Assembly (NCBI GenBank): GCA_000696115.1
Contig: JJOH01000013.1
Location: 124,001 to 188,000 of the forward strand
DNA length: 64,000 nt
Direction of reading: 5' to 3'
Source of the DNA: Streptomyces olindensis
GTDB lineage: Bacteria > Actinomycetota > Actinomycetes > Streptomycetales > Streptomycetaceae
The translations under genes and the position numbers were made by a program. Position 1 is the first letter of the stretch; every line of letters starts with the position of its first letter. The notes under the pieces are model-generated. The model worked only from the letters and a program-made list of their open reading frames with translations, was not told the origin of the DNA and did not search any database. Below are positions 33,542 through 42,270 of this stretch, piece after piece.

Positions 33542-34532
33542 GGAAATCGCGACCGTCGCACAGAGCGGAAATCCGGCATCCAACATAGGGGAGCTGATCG
33601 ACGCTCATCTGTACATGCCCTTCCCGTTCCGGCGGAATCCGCACGAGGCCGAGGCCGCGGCAGGCGTCGACGCCTGGCTGCGCCTGACCGGCCTGAGTGG
33701 CGAACCCGGGGTGCCGGCGATGATCGCCCACACGCGCCCCGCCGAACTCGCGTCCTACAACAGCCCGGACACCGATGCCGGGATCCTCCAGCTCGTCGCC
33801 CATCAGATCGCTTACCAGTTCGTGTTCGACGACCGCGCCGAGGAGGTCGGCCGGCACCGGCCGGGCCAGTTGCTGCCCATGCTGTGCGAGAGCATCGCGA
33901 TCCTGCGGGACGGCGCGCTCCCCATCACCCCGCTGGGAGCGGCCCTGTCCGACCTCTACCGGCAGATCCGCGAGCGGTGCACGCCCGCGCAGGCCGCGCG
34001 CTGGGCGTGGAAGAGCCGCGAGTACGTGCACGGGCTGCTGTACGAATCGGTGGCGCAGACCCATCCCTCGCCCATACGGTCCGGACTCTGCACGTCGATC
34101 CGTTCCCTCACCGCGGGCGTCGAGCCCTTCTACCCGCTGTGCGAGGCCGCGCAGCCCCACGAGTTGACCGCCGCGGAGCTCCATCATCCGCTCATGCGGC
34201 GCCTGAGCCGGCTGTCGGCCGACGCGGCGGTGTGGATCCCGGACCTCTTCTCCGCGGTCAAGGAGCAGCGGTCCGGCGAGATGATCAACCTGGCCCTCGC
34301 CTACCAGCGGGCGCACCAGTGCCCCCTGCCGGTGGCCGTCACCCTGGCCATCCGGCAGATCAACCACACCATCCACGAGTTCGAGAGGCTCTTCGACGAG
34401 ATCAAACCGGAGTTGAGCCCTTCGGGCGTCGGCTACGTGGAAGGCATGGCCGGCTGGATCCGCGGCTGCTACTACTGGTCCCGCACCGTCCCGCGCTACG
34501 CGGACGCGGGGACGGCCCCGGTCCTGCGGTGA
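33516..34532 (+). CDS. Class I terpene synthase with altered NSE triad
   Basis: 338 residues, normal for bacterial sesquiterpene synthases. The aspartate-rich motif is DDRAEE (D105, D106, E109, E110). The second metal motif, normally NDxxSxxxE, reads PDLFSAVKE at 242-250, so the first metal-binding Asn is replaced by Pro while S246 and E250 remain. The terminal RY pair is R327-Y328. The family cyclises farnesyl or geranyl diphosphate using three Mg ions. The sequence does not look like geosmin, 2-MIB, epi-isozizaene or pentalenene synthases as I know them. Product unknown. It is coupled to the P450 and followed by a LAL regulator. Confidence 0.85.
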   Translation: MTTVSTTHEEIATVAQSGNPASNIGELIDAHLYMPFPFRRNPHEAEAAAGVDAWLRLTGLSGEPGVPAMIAHTRPAELASYNSPDTDAGILQLVAHQIAYQFVFDDRAEEVGRHRPGQLLPMLCESIAILRDGALPITPLGAALSDLYRQIRERCTPAQAARWAWKSREYVHGLLYESVAQTHPSPIRSGLCTSIRSLTAGVEPFYPLCEAAQPHELTAAELHHPLMRRLSRLSADAAVWIPDLFSAVKEQRSGEMINLALAYQRAHQCPLPVAVTLAIRQINHTIHEFERLFDEIKPELSPSGVGYVEGMAGWIRGCYYWSRTVPRYADAGTAPVLR

Positions 34533-34735
34533 GGGAGCCCGGCGACCGCGGCCGCGGGCAGGCAGGACGGCCCCAATTCGGGCCACGATACCCGCCGGTT
34601 CAGCGCTCCACACCGTAATAGCAGGCCATTCACCCTTCTTTGTCGTGCCCGTTCCGGAATCCGGTCAAGGCACCCGTCGGGAGGCGTACGCTCGCGCTGC
34701 CTCCCGATGGCCGACGACAGGAAGCGGTACGGCAC

Positions 34736-37645
34736 ATGGCGAATGAGCTGCGGCAATCCCTGCCCGAGTCCAGGCCGTTGCTCGAGCGCCGCAAGGAGCT
34801 CCGGGCGCTCGACTCGGCCCTGGCGCGGCTGCGCGACACCGTCGACGGCATGCCCCAGGCGCCGCGCGGGGGTCTGCTCGCCTTCACCGGTCCGGCCGGC
34901 ATGGGCAAGACCGCCCTGCTGACCGAGGCCCGGGTCCGCGCGACGGCGGAGGGGTTCACCGTGCTGTCGGGCCGGGGCGGCGAGAAGGAACAGGAGCTGG
35001 CGCTCCACGTGGTGCGCCAGCTCGTCCAGCCGGTGCTGGCACCGCTGGACGAGGAGGAACTCCGCACCTTCCTGGGCGGCTGGTACGACATCGTCGCCGC
35101 CGCGCTGGGTCTGGTCGCGATGCCGAGCGGCCACGTGCCGGACCCGACCGGGGTGCGTGACGGTCTCGACTGGGTGATGACGCGCCTCGCCGTGAAGAAG
35201 GCGCCGGTGGTCCTGATCCTGGACGACCTGCACTGGGCGGACGTCCAGTCGCTGAGCTGGCTCGCCTCTTTCGCTCCCCGGGCCGTCGACCTGTCGATGC
35301 TGATCGTCGTGGCCTACCGGCCCGACGAGCTCCCGCGCGAGGCGGCCTCCCTCCAGGCGCCCGCGGCCGATCTGGGGAAGCGTCCCTTCACCCTGGCACC
35401 GCTCAGTGCGGATGCCGTCGCACGGATCGTCAGGGACGAGGTGGGCGAGGAGGCCGAGGACGCGTTCTGCGAGGAATGCCGGGAGGTCACCGGAGGGAGC
35501 CCGTTCGAGGCCGTCGAACTCGCCATCAGGCTCGGCGAGCGCAAGTTGAAGGGCACCAGCGAGGACCTGCCCGCCATGCGCGACCTGGCCGCCGCGGTGA
35601 AGGGGCCCGGGCTGATCGAGCGTCTGCAGGGACTCGGCACGACCACGGTCCGCTTCGCCTACGCGGCGGCCGTCCTCGGTCAGGCCATCTCGCCGGAGCT
35701 GGCGTCCACCATCGCGGCGATCGGCAGCACGGCGGCGGCCGAGGCGACGGAGAAGCTGCGTGCCGCCCGGATCCTGGCCGACGGCGACGGGTCCCGGGAC
35801 AGCCTGGAGTTCGTCCACCCGCTGATCGCCACCACGATCTACCGGTCCATCGGGACCAGTCTGCGGGAGGGGATGCACAACGCGGCCGCGGAGGCCGTGC
35901 GGGCCGCCGGACTCGGTCCGGCCGCCGCGGCCCGGCATCTGCTGGAGGTCCCCTGCGAGGGCAACGCCGAGGCCGTCGCCTGCCTGCGGGAGGCCGCCCG
36001 TGAGGCACTGCACTCCGGTGCCCCGGAGGCGGCCCGGCGCCTGCTCACCCGGGCCCTGCAGGAACCGCCGCTGCCGGAGGAGCGCGCCGTGCTGCTCCAC
36101 GAACTGGCCTCCGCGACCTTCCTCATCAAGCCCACCGCCACCGTCGCCCATCTGCGCGAGGCGCTGGCCGAGCCCGATATCGAACCCGAGCTGCGGGCCC
36201 CGATGGTGTACCGGCTGACCCAGGCGCTGGCCCACACCGACCGGATGGCGGAGGCCGCGAGGGTGGCGGCAGAGGAGGCGCAGCGGACCGCCCACCCCAG
36301 GGTCCGGCTGCGGCTGCAGGCCGACCACTTCAACTGGAGCGCGTTCCGCACCGACGAGCCGGACTCGTCCGGCCGTTCGCGGGCGCTCGCCCGGCTGGCC
36401 GACCGTCTGCCCGGCCGTGGCCTGGAGGAGCGGTACATCCTCGGGATCCGGGCCTGGGACGCCATGATGTGCGGCGAGCCCCGGCAGAAGGTCCTCGCGT
36501 ACGCCGAGGAGGCCCTGCGCGGTGGACTGAGCTGGACCCACGAGAACCAGGGTTTCGAGGTCCCCGTCTCGGTCGCCCTGGTGTTCATGTACTGCGACCA
36601 GCCGCGGCGGTCCGAGGAACTCTTCGCGCGGGGCATGGCGGAGTGCGAGTCGAAGGGCTGGCGCGGTTCCCACCTGGCCCTGGGGCAGGCGCTCTCCGGG
36701 TACATCCGCTACCGCCGCGGCTGCCTGGCCGAGGCGGAGAACCTGGTGCGGGAGGGCCTGCGCATCGCCGACCGGGTGGAGGGCGCGGTCCCCGCGCAGT
36801 GGTTCGCCGTGGGCATCCTGATCCAGACACTGCTGGCCCGCGGCCGGACCCTGGCGGCACGCCGGCTCGCCGACAAGTACGGCTACGGGGGCGACATCCC
36901 GAACGCCGTGATCTATCCCGACCCCCGCACCGTGTACGCCGAACTGCTCCTGGCGGAGGGCCGGTCCGACGAGGCCGCCGACCTGCTGTCGGAGGTCGGT
37001 GAGTGGCTGGAGAGCCGGGAGTGGCGCAATCCGGCCTGGTGCACCTGGCAGTTGGGCCTGGCCTCGGCGCTGTCCCGCAGTGCTCCCGACCGGGCGGTGC
37101 GCCACGCGCAGGACGCCGTGAAGCGGGCCCGGGACTTCGGCGCCGCATCCGTGATCGGCCAGGCGCTGCACGCCCGGGCGGAGGTGACGGGCGGTGAGGC
37201 GGCTCTCGATCTGCACACGGAGGCCGTCGACCACCTGCAGCGGTCACCGGCGGCGTACGAACTGGCCCGCGCCCTGGTCGGTCACGGTGCCGCGCTGGCC
37301 CGGAACGGCCGGCTGCACGACGCCGCCGACCGCTTGTACCAGGGCCTGGAGGGCGCGGTGCACTGCGGTGCGGAGGGGCTGGCGGCGCGGGCCCGGCGGG
37401 AACTGTCCGCCGCCGGTCTGCGGCCGCTGCCGCTGCGCTACCCGCAGACGGACACGCTCACGGCCCAGGAGCGCAAGGCGGCCGAGAGGGCGGCGCAGGG
37501 GCACCCGGTGGGGGTGGTCGCCAAGGAACTGCACCTGACCGAGCAGGGTGTGCGGCAGTTGCTCTCCTCGGTGTACCGCAAGCTCGGCACGGACGCGGCG
37601 GGGCTGGCCGAGGCGCTGAAGACGTCTCCCCGACCGCGGCCGTGA
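34736..37645 (+). CDS. LAL-family (large LuxR-type) transcriptional regulator
   Basis: 969 residues. Walker A is GPAGMGKTA (about residues 52-60) and Walker B is VVLILDDLHWAD, as in MalT/PikD-type regulators. A long helical, TPR-like middle follows, and the C-terminal LuxR HTH reads LTAQERKAAERAAQGHPVGVVAKELHLTEQGVRQLLSSVYRKL. The HTH is slightly unusual (VAKELHL for IAxxLxL). ATG 34736 is chosen; a TTG at 34640 would extend it without a clear ribosome site. Located 203 bp after the terpene synthase on the same strand, it is likely its pathway activator. No DNA-binding site can be assigned with confidence. Confidence 0.9.
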   Translation: MANELRQSLPESRPLLERRKELRALDSALARLRDTVDGMPQAPRGGLLAFTGPAGMGKTALLTEARVRATAEGFTVLSGRGGEKEQELALHVVRQLVQPVLAPLDEEELRTFLGGWYDIVAAALGLVAMPSGHVPDPTGVRDGLDWVMTRLAVKKAPVVLILDDLHWADVQSLSWLASFAPRAVDLSMLIVVAYRPDELPREAASLQAPAADLGKRPFTLAPLSADAVARIVRDEVGEEAEDAFCEECREVTGGSPFEAVELAIRLGERKLKGTSEDLPAMRDLAAAVKGPGLIERLQGLGTTTVRFAYAAAVLGQAISPELASTIAAIGSTAAAEATEKLRAARILADGDGSRDSLEFVHPLIATTIYRSIGTSLREGMHNAAAEAVRAAGLGPAAAARHLLEVPCEGNAEAVACLREAAREALHSGAPEAARRLLTRALQEPPLPEERAVLLHELASATFLIKPTATVAHLREALAEPDIEPELRAPMVYRLTQALAHTDRMAEAARVAAEEAQRTAHPRVRLRLQADHFNWSAFRTDEPDSSGRSRALARLADRLPGRGLEERYILGIRAWDAMMCGEPRQKVLAYAEEALRGGLSWTHENQGFEVPVSVALVFMYCDQPRRSEELFARGMAECESKGWRGSHLALGQALSGYIRYRRGCLAEAENLVREGLRIADRVEGAVPAQWFAVGILIQTLLARGRTLAARRLADKYGYGGDIPNAVIYPDPRTVYAELLLAEGRSDEAADLLSEVGEWLESREWRNPAWCTWQLGLASALSRSAPDRAVRHAQDAVKRARDFGAASVIGQALHARAEVTGGEAALDLHTEAVDHLQRSPAAYELARALVGHGAALARNGRLHDAADRLYQGLEGAVHCGAEGLAARARRELSAAGLRPLPLRYPQTDTLTAQERKAAERAAQGHPVGVVAKELHLTEQGVRQLLSSVYRKLGTDAAGLAEALKTSPRPRP

Positions 37646-37792
37646 CCGGCGAGCACCGCGGGCGGGCCGGCCGGAGCGCGTCGGCCGCCGCGCCCGTCGC
37701 GCTGCCGGGCGGCGCCCTGATGCCTCAACTCCAGCCCCTGTAGGACCACTTGACGCTGAACCGTTTCACTGCTTCTCTCGAGAGGCTGCTCA

Positions 37793-37806
37793 TGGGAGCG
37801 CTCCCA
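37793..37806. promoter_or_regulatory. CebR operator (TGGGAGCGCTCCCA)
   Basis: A perfect 14-bp palindrome identical to the CebR consensus for cellulose/cello-oligosaccharide genes in Streptomyces. It sits 26 bp before the GTG of the tandem esterase, where a bound repressor would block transcription. CebR releases DNA on binding cellobiose, so cellobiose induction is expected. Confidence 0.85.
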
Positions 37807-37831
37807 GCCACCCCCACGTGAAGGGAACCCC

Positions 37832-39820
37832 GTGCAGACCTCCCCCCACCCCTCCCCCGGACGCGTCCTGCCCGCCCTTCTCACGGCCGTGCTCCTGGCC
37901 TGCCTGCTGTCGTGGACGGGCGGCTCGCCCGCGCACGCCGCGGCCGGGGACGGCTCGGTGTCCGATCCGAACATCACGTACGTCGGACGCTGGGACGTCT
38001 CCTCGGGCACCGCGGCCGTGCCCCACTGGAGCGGCGCCTATCTCCAGACCGGCTTCACCGGCACCACCGTGAAGGTCCGGGCCAGGAACGCGGTCAACTT
38101 CTACGCGAGCATCGACGGCGGCCCCGACGTCTTCCACGCGGGCGTGCGCGGCACGGTGAACCTCACCCCGCAGCCGCTGTCCCCCGGCACGCACACCCTG
38201 CGCCTGTCGTACCGCTCCGGCGACACCGTCTTCCAGGGCCTGGTCCTGGACTCCGGCGCGCGGACCGTCGCGGCGAACACCCCGTCCGGGCTGGTGGAGT
38301 TCGTCGGCGACTCCATCACCGCGGGTGCCCTCACCGACCGGCTGGCGCTGGACTCGTACGCCTGGAAGACCGGCGAGCGGCTGGGGATGCGGCACACGCG
38401 GATCGCCCGGTCCGGGTACTGCCTGGTCGCCCGATCGGGTTGCACCGGACTGAGCGCGCAGTTCTTCAGGACGGGCAGCACCGGTGACACCCCCTGGGAC
38501 TTCTCCCGCTACCGGGCCGACGCGGTCGTCATCAACCTCGGCACCAACGACATCGGGCACGGCGTCCCCGGCCCGGACTTCCGGTCGGCGTACACCGCGT
38601 TCCTGCGGGACGTGCGCGCCAAGTACCCCACCGCGCACCTCTTCGCGGTGCAGACGCTCAAGAAGCGCTACGTCACCGAGACCAGGGCCGCCGTCAGTGC
38701 CCGCAACGGGGCCGGCGATTCCCGGGTGCACTACGTCGACACCACCGGCTGGCTCACCGACGGCACCCACTACGAGGACGGCGACGGGCATCCCAACGAG
38801 GCGGGCCACACCAGGTTCGCCGAGCGTCTGGCCCCGGTCCTCGCCGCCCGGCTGGGCAGCGGCGCCACCGCGAAGGCCGCCGCTCCCGGGCAGCCCGGCG
38901 ATCCGAACATCAAGTTCGTCGGCCGCTGGGACACCACCGGCTCCGCCACCGCGTACACCCCGTACTGGGCCGGCGCCTACTACCGGGCCGGCTTCACCGG
39001 ACGGACGGTCAAGCTGAAGCAGCGGGGCACGATCGACCTGTGGGCGCGGATCGACAACGGGCCCGTGAGGTTCTACGACGACGTCAAGGGGACGGTGGAC
39101 CTGACCCCGACGCCCCTGGCCTCCGGCAACCACACGCTCCAGGTCAACTACCAGGTGGTGGCGGGTTCCTACAAGGGCGACGCCGTCTTCCAGGGGCTGG
39201 TCCTCGACAGCGGCGCGACGACCTTCGCCCCTCCCTCACCGGCCCGGCTGATCGAGTTCGTCGGCGACTCGATCACCGTGGGCACCACGACCTCGCAGAA
39301 CGCCCGTACCGCGTACGGCTGGCTGATCGGGGAGCGGCTGGGTGCCGAGCACACGCAGATCGCGCAGGGTGGCGCGTGCCTGGTGGCGGCGGCGGACGGC
39401 TGTGTGGGGCTGGAGCGGCAGTTCACCAAGCTCAACCCGAACGGGGCGACGCCCGACTGGAACTTCTCCCGTTACCGGGCCGACGCGGTCGTCATCAACC
39501 TCGGCACCAACGACGTGGGGCACGGGGTGAGTTCGACGCAGTTCCAGTCGGCGTACAGCAGTCTGCTGCGCAAGGTCCGGGCCGCCTACCCGCAGGCGTG
39601 GATCTTCGCGCTGGAGACGTTCCGCGGGCGGTACGTCCCGCAGACCGAGGCCGCCGTGCGGGCCGCCGTCGCCGGGGGTGACACCCGGGTCACCTTCGTC
39701 GACACGACCGGCTGGCTGGGGTCGGGTGACCTGACGGACTCGGTGCACCCCAACGACCGGGGGCACCGGGTCATCGCCGACCGGCTGGCTCCGGTCATCG
39801 CGGCCAGGATCGGGGGGTAG
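37832..39820 (+). CDS. Secreted tandem CE2-like carbohydrate esterase (two full units)
   Basis: 662 residues. A Sec signal ends near SPAHAAAGD. Two homologous units follow (about 45-340 and 358-662), each a jelly-roll domain (DPNITYVGRWDVSSG / DPNIKFVGRWDTTGS) plus an SGNH hydrolase. The nucleophile serines are S161 (FVGDSITAG) and S480 (FVGDSITVG); both have INLGTND; the C-terminal histidines are H320 (GDGHPN) and H639 (DSVHPN). The layout is that of CE2 acetyl esterases, which act on acetylated xylan or mannan, duplicated head to tail. The CebR box upstream points to induction by cellobiose. The linker is a short Ala/Gly stretch. Confidence 0.87.
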   Translation: MQTSPHPSPGRVLPALLTAVLLACLLSWTGGSPAHAAAGDGSVSDPNITYVGRWDVSSGTAAVPHWSGAYLQTGFTGTTVKVRARNAVNFYASIDGGPDVFHAGVRGTVNLTPQPLSPGTHTLRLSYRSGDTVFQGLVLDSGARTVAANTPSGLVEFVGDSITAGALTDRLALDSYAWKTGERLGMRHTRIARSGYCLVARSGCTGLSAQFFRTGSTGDTPWDFSRYRADAVVINLGTNDIGHGVPGPDFRSAYTAFLRDVRAKYPTAHLFAVQTLKKRYVTETRAAVSARNGAGDSRVHYVDTTGWLTDGTHYEDGDGHPNEAGHTRFAERLAPVLAARLGSGATAKAAAPGQPGDPNIKFVGRWDTTGSATAYTPYWAGAYYRAGFTGRTVKLKQRGTIDLWARIDNGPVRFYDDVKGTVDLTPTPLASGNHTLQVNYQVVAGSYKGDAVFQGLVLDSGATTFAPPSPARLIEFVGDSITVGTTTSQNARTAYGWLIGERLGAEHTQIAQGGACLVAAADGCVGLERQFTKLNPNGATPDWNFSRYRADAVVINLGTNDVGHGVSSTQFQSAYSSLLRKVRAAYPQAWIFALETFRGRYVPQTEAAVRAAVAGGDTRVTFVDTTGWLGSGDLTDSVHPNDRGHRVIADRLAPVIAARIGG

Positions 39821-39846
39821 GCGGGGCCGGACGGCCGGGGCGGGCC

Positions 39847-41445
39847 TCACATCGGGCCGGGGCCCGCCCCGCCCTTCAGGCGCTCCAGGTCGGAGGGACG
39901 GACCTGGATGACGATCAGGGCGATCAGGGCGGCGACGACGGTGAAGACGGCCGCCATGATGAACGCGGCCGAGACGCCGGCGGTGAGGATCTCGTCGGAC
40001 CAAGGCTTGGGCAGTTGCTGGGTGCGTTCGAACCGCAGGAGCTCGTCCGGGGCGGCCTGCCGGCGGAAGGCCGGGATCTGTTTCTCCGTCTCGTTGGCGC
40101 TGGCCGTGCCGTACATCGTGACCAGGATGGACAGGCCGAGGGAGCCGCCGACCTGCTGGGTGGCGTTGAGGAGCCCGGAGGCCGCGCCGGTCTCGGGGGT
40201 GGGCACGTTGGACAGCGCCATGAGCGTCAGCGACACGAACTCCATGCCCATGCCCAGGCTGAAGACGAGCATCGGGCCGAGCACGCTGCCCGCGTAGGTG
40301 GAGTGCACGTCGGTCAGGGTGAGCCAGGCGAGTCCGGTCGCCGCCAGGATCGCGCCCAGCACCATGAACGGCTTGGGCCCGTAGACGGGCAGGAACCGCG
40401 AGGCCAGTCCGGCGCCGATCGCGATGACCGCGCTGACCGGCAGGAAGGCGAGGCCGGCTTCGATGGGGCTGAACTCCAGCACGTTCTGCACGAAGAGCGT
40501 GAGGAAGAAGAACATGCCGAAGATCGCTGCGGCCAGGCACAGCATGATGCCGTAGGTGCCCGCGCGGTTACGGTCGGCGAACATGTGCAGGGGCGTGATG
40601 GGCTGTCTGGAGCGCCGCTCGATCAGGATGAACGCCGCGAGCAGCACGACCGCCCCGGCGAACGAGGCCAGCGTGAGCGCGTCCCGCCAGCCGTCGTCCG
40701 CGGCCCTGATGAACCCGTAGACGAGCAGCACCATGCCCGCGGTGGACGTGAGCGCGCCACTGAGGTCGAAGCGGCCGGGGTGGCGTTCGGACTCCCTGAT
40801 CCACTTGGGTGTGGCGAGCACGATGAGCAGGCCGATGGGCACGTTGACGAACAGCACCCACCGCCAGTTCAGCCACTCCACCAGCATCCCGCCCGCGAGC
40901 AGGCCGATGGCGCCGCCGCCCGCCGAGACCGCGGCGAAGACCCCGAAGGCGCGGTTGCGTTCCGGTCCTTCGCGGAAGGTCGTGCTGATCAGGGCGAGGG
41001 CGGTGGGGGACGCGATGGCGCCGCCGACGCCCTGCAGGGCGCGGGCGCCGAGGAGTTGGCCGGAGTTCTGGGCGAACCCGCCGAGCAGGGAGGCCAGCAC
41101 GAACAGCAGCACGCCGAAGATGAAGACCCGCCGCCTGCCCAGGATGTCGCCGGCCCGGCCGCCGAGCAGCAGCAGGCCGCCGAAGGTGAGGGTGTAGGCG
41201 CTCACCACCCACGACAGGCTCGTGGTGGAGAAGTCCAGCGAGCTCTGGATGTGCGGCAGTGCGATGTTCACGATGGTGATGTCGAGGACCACCATCAGCT
41301 GGCACGAGGCGAGGACGAAGAGTGCCATCGCGCTTCCGCCACCACCGGGTCCCCTGGTGGTGGTCGTCTGTGGTGAGGCCGGCTGCGGGCTGCTGCCTGC
41401 GGTGTCCACCGTTCGACGGTATGCCCGCGCTCCCGACGTCACCAC
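39847..41445 (-). CDS. MFS drug/H+ antiporter, DHA2 type
   Basis: 532 residues with 14 predicted helices. Helix 1 carries VVLDITIVNIALPHIQSSLDFS, motif A is GGRAGDILGRRRVF, and the motif C region is SAGGGAIGLLAGGMLVEWLNWRWVLFVNVPIG. This is the EmrB/QacA class that exports antibiotics and toxic compounds. The start is uncertain: GTG 41445, 41442 and 41409 are all in frame and none has a strong ribosome site. It is divergent from the response-regulator gene. It shares only family-level similarity with the MFS gene at 12028. No neighbouring TetR gene is seen. Confidence 0.88.
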   Translation of the reverse strand: MVTSGARAYRRTVDTAGSSPQPASPQTTTTRGPGGGGSAMALFVLASCQLMVVLDITIVNIALPHIQSSLDFSTTSLSWVVSAYTLTFGGLLLLGGRAGDILGRRRVFIFGVLLFVLASLLGGFAQNSGQLLGARALQGVGGAIASPTALALISTTFREGPERNRAFGVFAAVSAGGGAIGLLAGGMLVEWLNWRWVLFVNVPIGLLIVLATPKWIRESERHPGRFDLSGALTSTAGMVLLVYGFIRAADDGWRDALTLASFAGAVVLLAAFILIERRSRQPITPLHMFADRNRAGTYGIMLCLAAAIFGMFFFLTLFVQNVLEFSPIEAGLAFLPVSAVIAIGAGLASRFLPVYGPKPFMVLGAILAATGLAWLTLTDVHSTYAGSVLGPMLVFSLGMGMEFVSLTLMALSNVPTPETGAASGLLNATQQVGGSLGLSILVTMYGTASANETEKQIPAFRRQAAPDELLRFERTQQLPKPWSDEILTAGVSAAFIMAAVFTVVAALIALIVIQVRPSDLERLKGGAGPGPM

Positions 41446-41562
41446 TCGATCAACGTCGGCCTGAAATTCCCGATATGGAGGTGATAATCCGATCTAGGAG
41501 GTGCAGAGGGCCGGAGCACGTCGGAGCGGGTACGGGGGCCGCACAGCCGAGTGGGAGCGACA

Positions 41563-42270
41563 TTGATCCGCGTTCTTCTCGTCGAGAACACCCGCCTGGT
41601 GCGGGGAACGTTCGCCGCTCTCCTGTCACGTGAGGACGACATCGAGGTCGTCGCCGAAGCCGAGGGCAACGGTGAGGTTCTCGCCCGCGCCCTGTCGTGC
41701 CGCCCGAACGTGGTCGTGATCGACGTGGACTCCAGCGAGGGCGAAGAACGCGCCGCACGGGGGGGGGAGCTGATGGCCCGGCTCCCGGAGTGCCGGGTGC
41801 TGCTGGTGATGGCCTCGACGACACCCGAGCGGTTGCGCCGTCTCCTCGGTCTGCACGCCGCCGACGTCATCTGCACCAACGCCCCGGCGGACCGCCTGGT
41901 CCACGGTGTCCGCAAGCTGGTCAGGGGGCAGCGGTTCATCGACCCGGAGTTCGCGCTGGTGGCGCTGGACGCGGAGATCACCGAGCGGCTGTCACTGTCC
42001 GTGGCGACGGTGCGTAACCATCTGACCGCCATCACGCGGAAGAGCTCCCGGGGCCACGTGCGGGTCTCCCGGGGCCAGGTGCGGGTCTTCCGGGGCCACG
42101 TGCGGGCCTTACGGGACGTTCGCGCGCGCCCCGAGATGCGCTCCGCGGTCGTTCGCAGCACGGCGGCCATCCCGGCCCGTGCCACCGCCCCGGCCGTCGG
42201 CCGCGACGACCGGGCACCGCCGCCCGGGGACGCGCCGGCCGCGCCCCAGTGGCCGACCAGGTCGCGGTAG
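41563..42270 (+). CDS. NarL/RamR-type response regulator, degenerate receiver and truncated HTH
   Basis: 235 residues from TTG 41563 (GGGAG box 5 bases upstream; GTG 41551 is an alternative). The receiver keeps the phosphoacceptor D54 (VVVIDVDSS), but the acidic pocket is EN (E8-N9) and the conserved Lys is T105 (ICTNAPADRL). The LuxR HTH has lost its first half: ALDAEITERLSLSVATVRNHLTAITRK lacks the expected LTPRE segment. The tail is an in-frame 21-bp repeat and then codons antisense to the ABC gene. The family member RamR/AmfR controls class III lanthipeptide loci, which fits the neighbours. Probably non-functional. Confidence 0.6.
   Translation: MIRVLLVENTRLVRGTFAALLSREDDIEVVAEAEGNGEVLARALSCRPNVVVIDVDSSEGEERAARGGELMARLPECRVLLVMASTTPERLRRLLGLHAADVICTNAPADRLVHGVRKLVRGQRFIDPEFALVALDAEITERLSLSVATVRNHLTAITRKSSRGHVRVSRGQVRVFRGHVRALRDVRARPEMRSAVVRSTAAIPARATAPAVGRDDRAPPPGDAPAAPQWPTRSR
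42046..42108. repeat. Three 21-bp in-frame tandem repeats
   Basis: TCCCGGGGCCACGTGCGGGTC and two near-copies follow each other at 42046, 42067 and 42088. Because 21 is a multiple of three, the array is open on both strands, encoding RGHVRVS-type repeats (+) and RTWPRET-type repeats (-). It lies where the regulator and exporter relics meet. Confidence 0.85.

Noticed and set aside
33516..34532. Epi-isozizaene, geosmin or 2-MIB synthase
   Set aside because: Length and motif spacing fit a class I cyclase, but the sequence around the motifs does not match those enzymes as I know them.
34496..37234. A 912-codon open frame opposite the LAL regulator
   Set aside because: Antisense shadow; the + strand gene has Walker motifs and a LuxR HTH.
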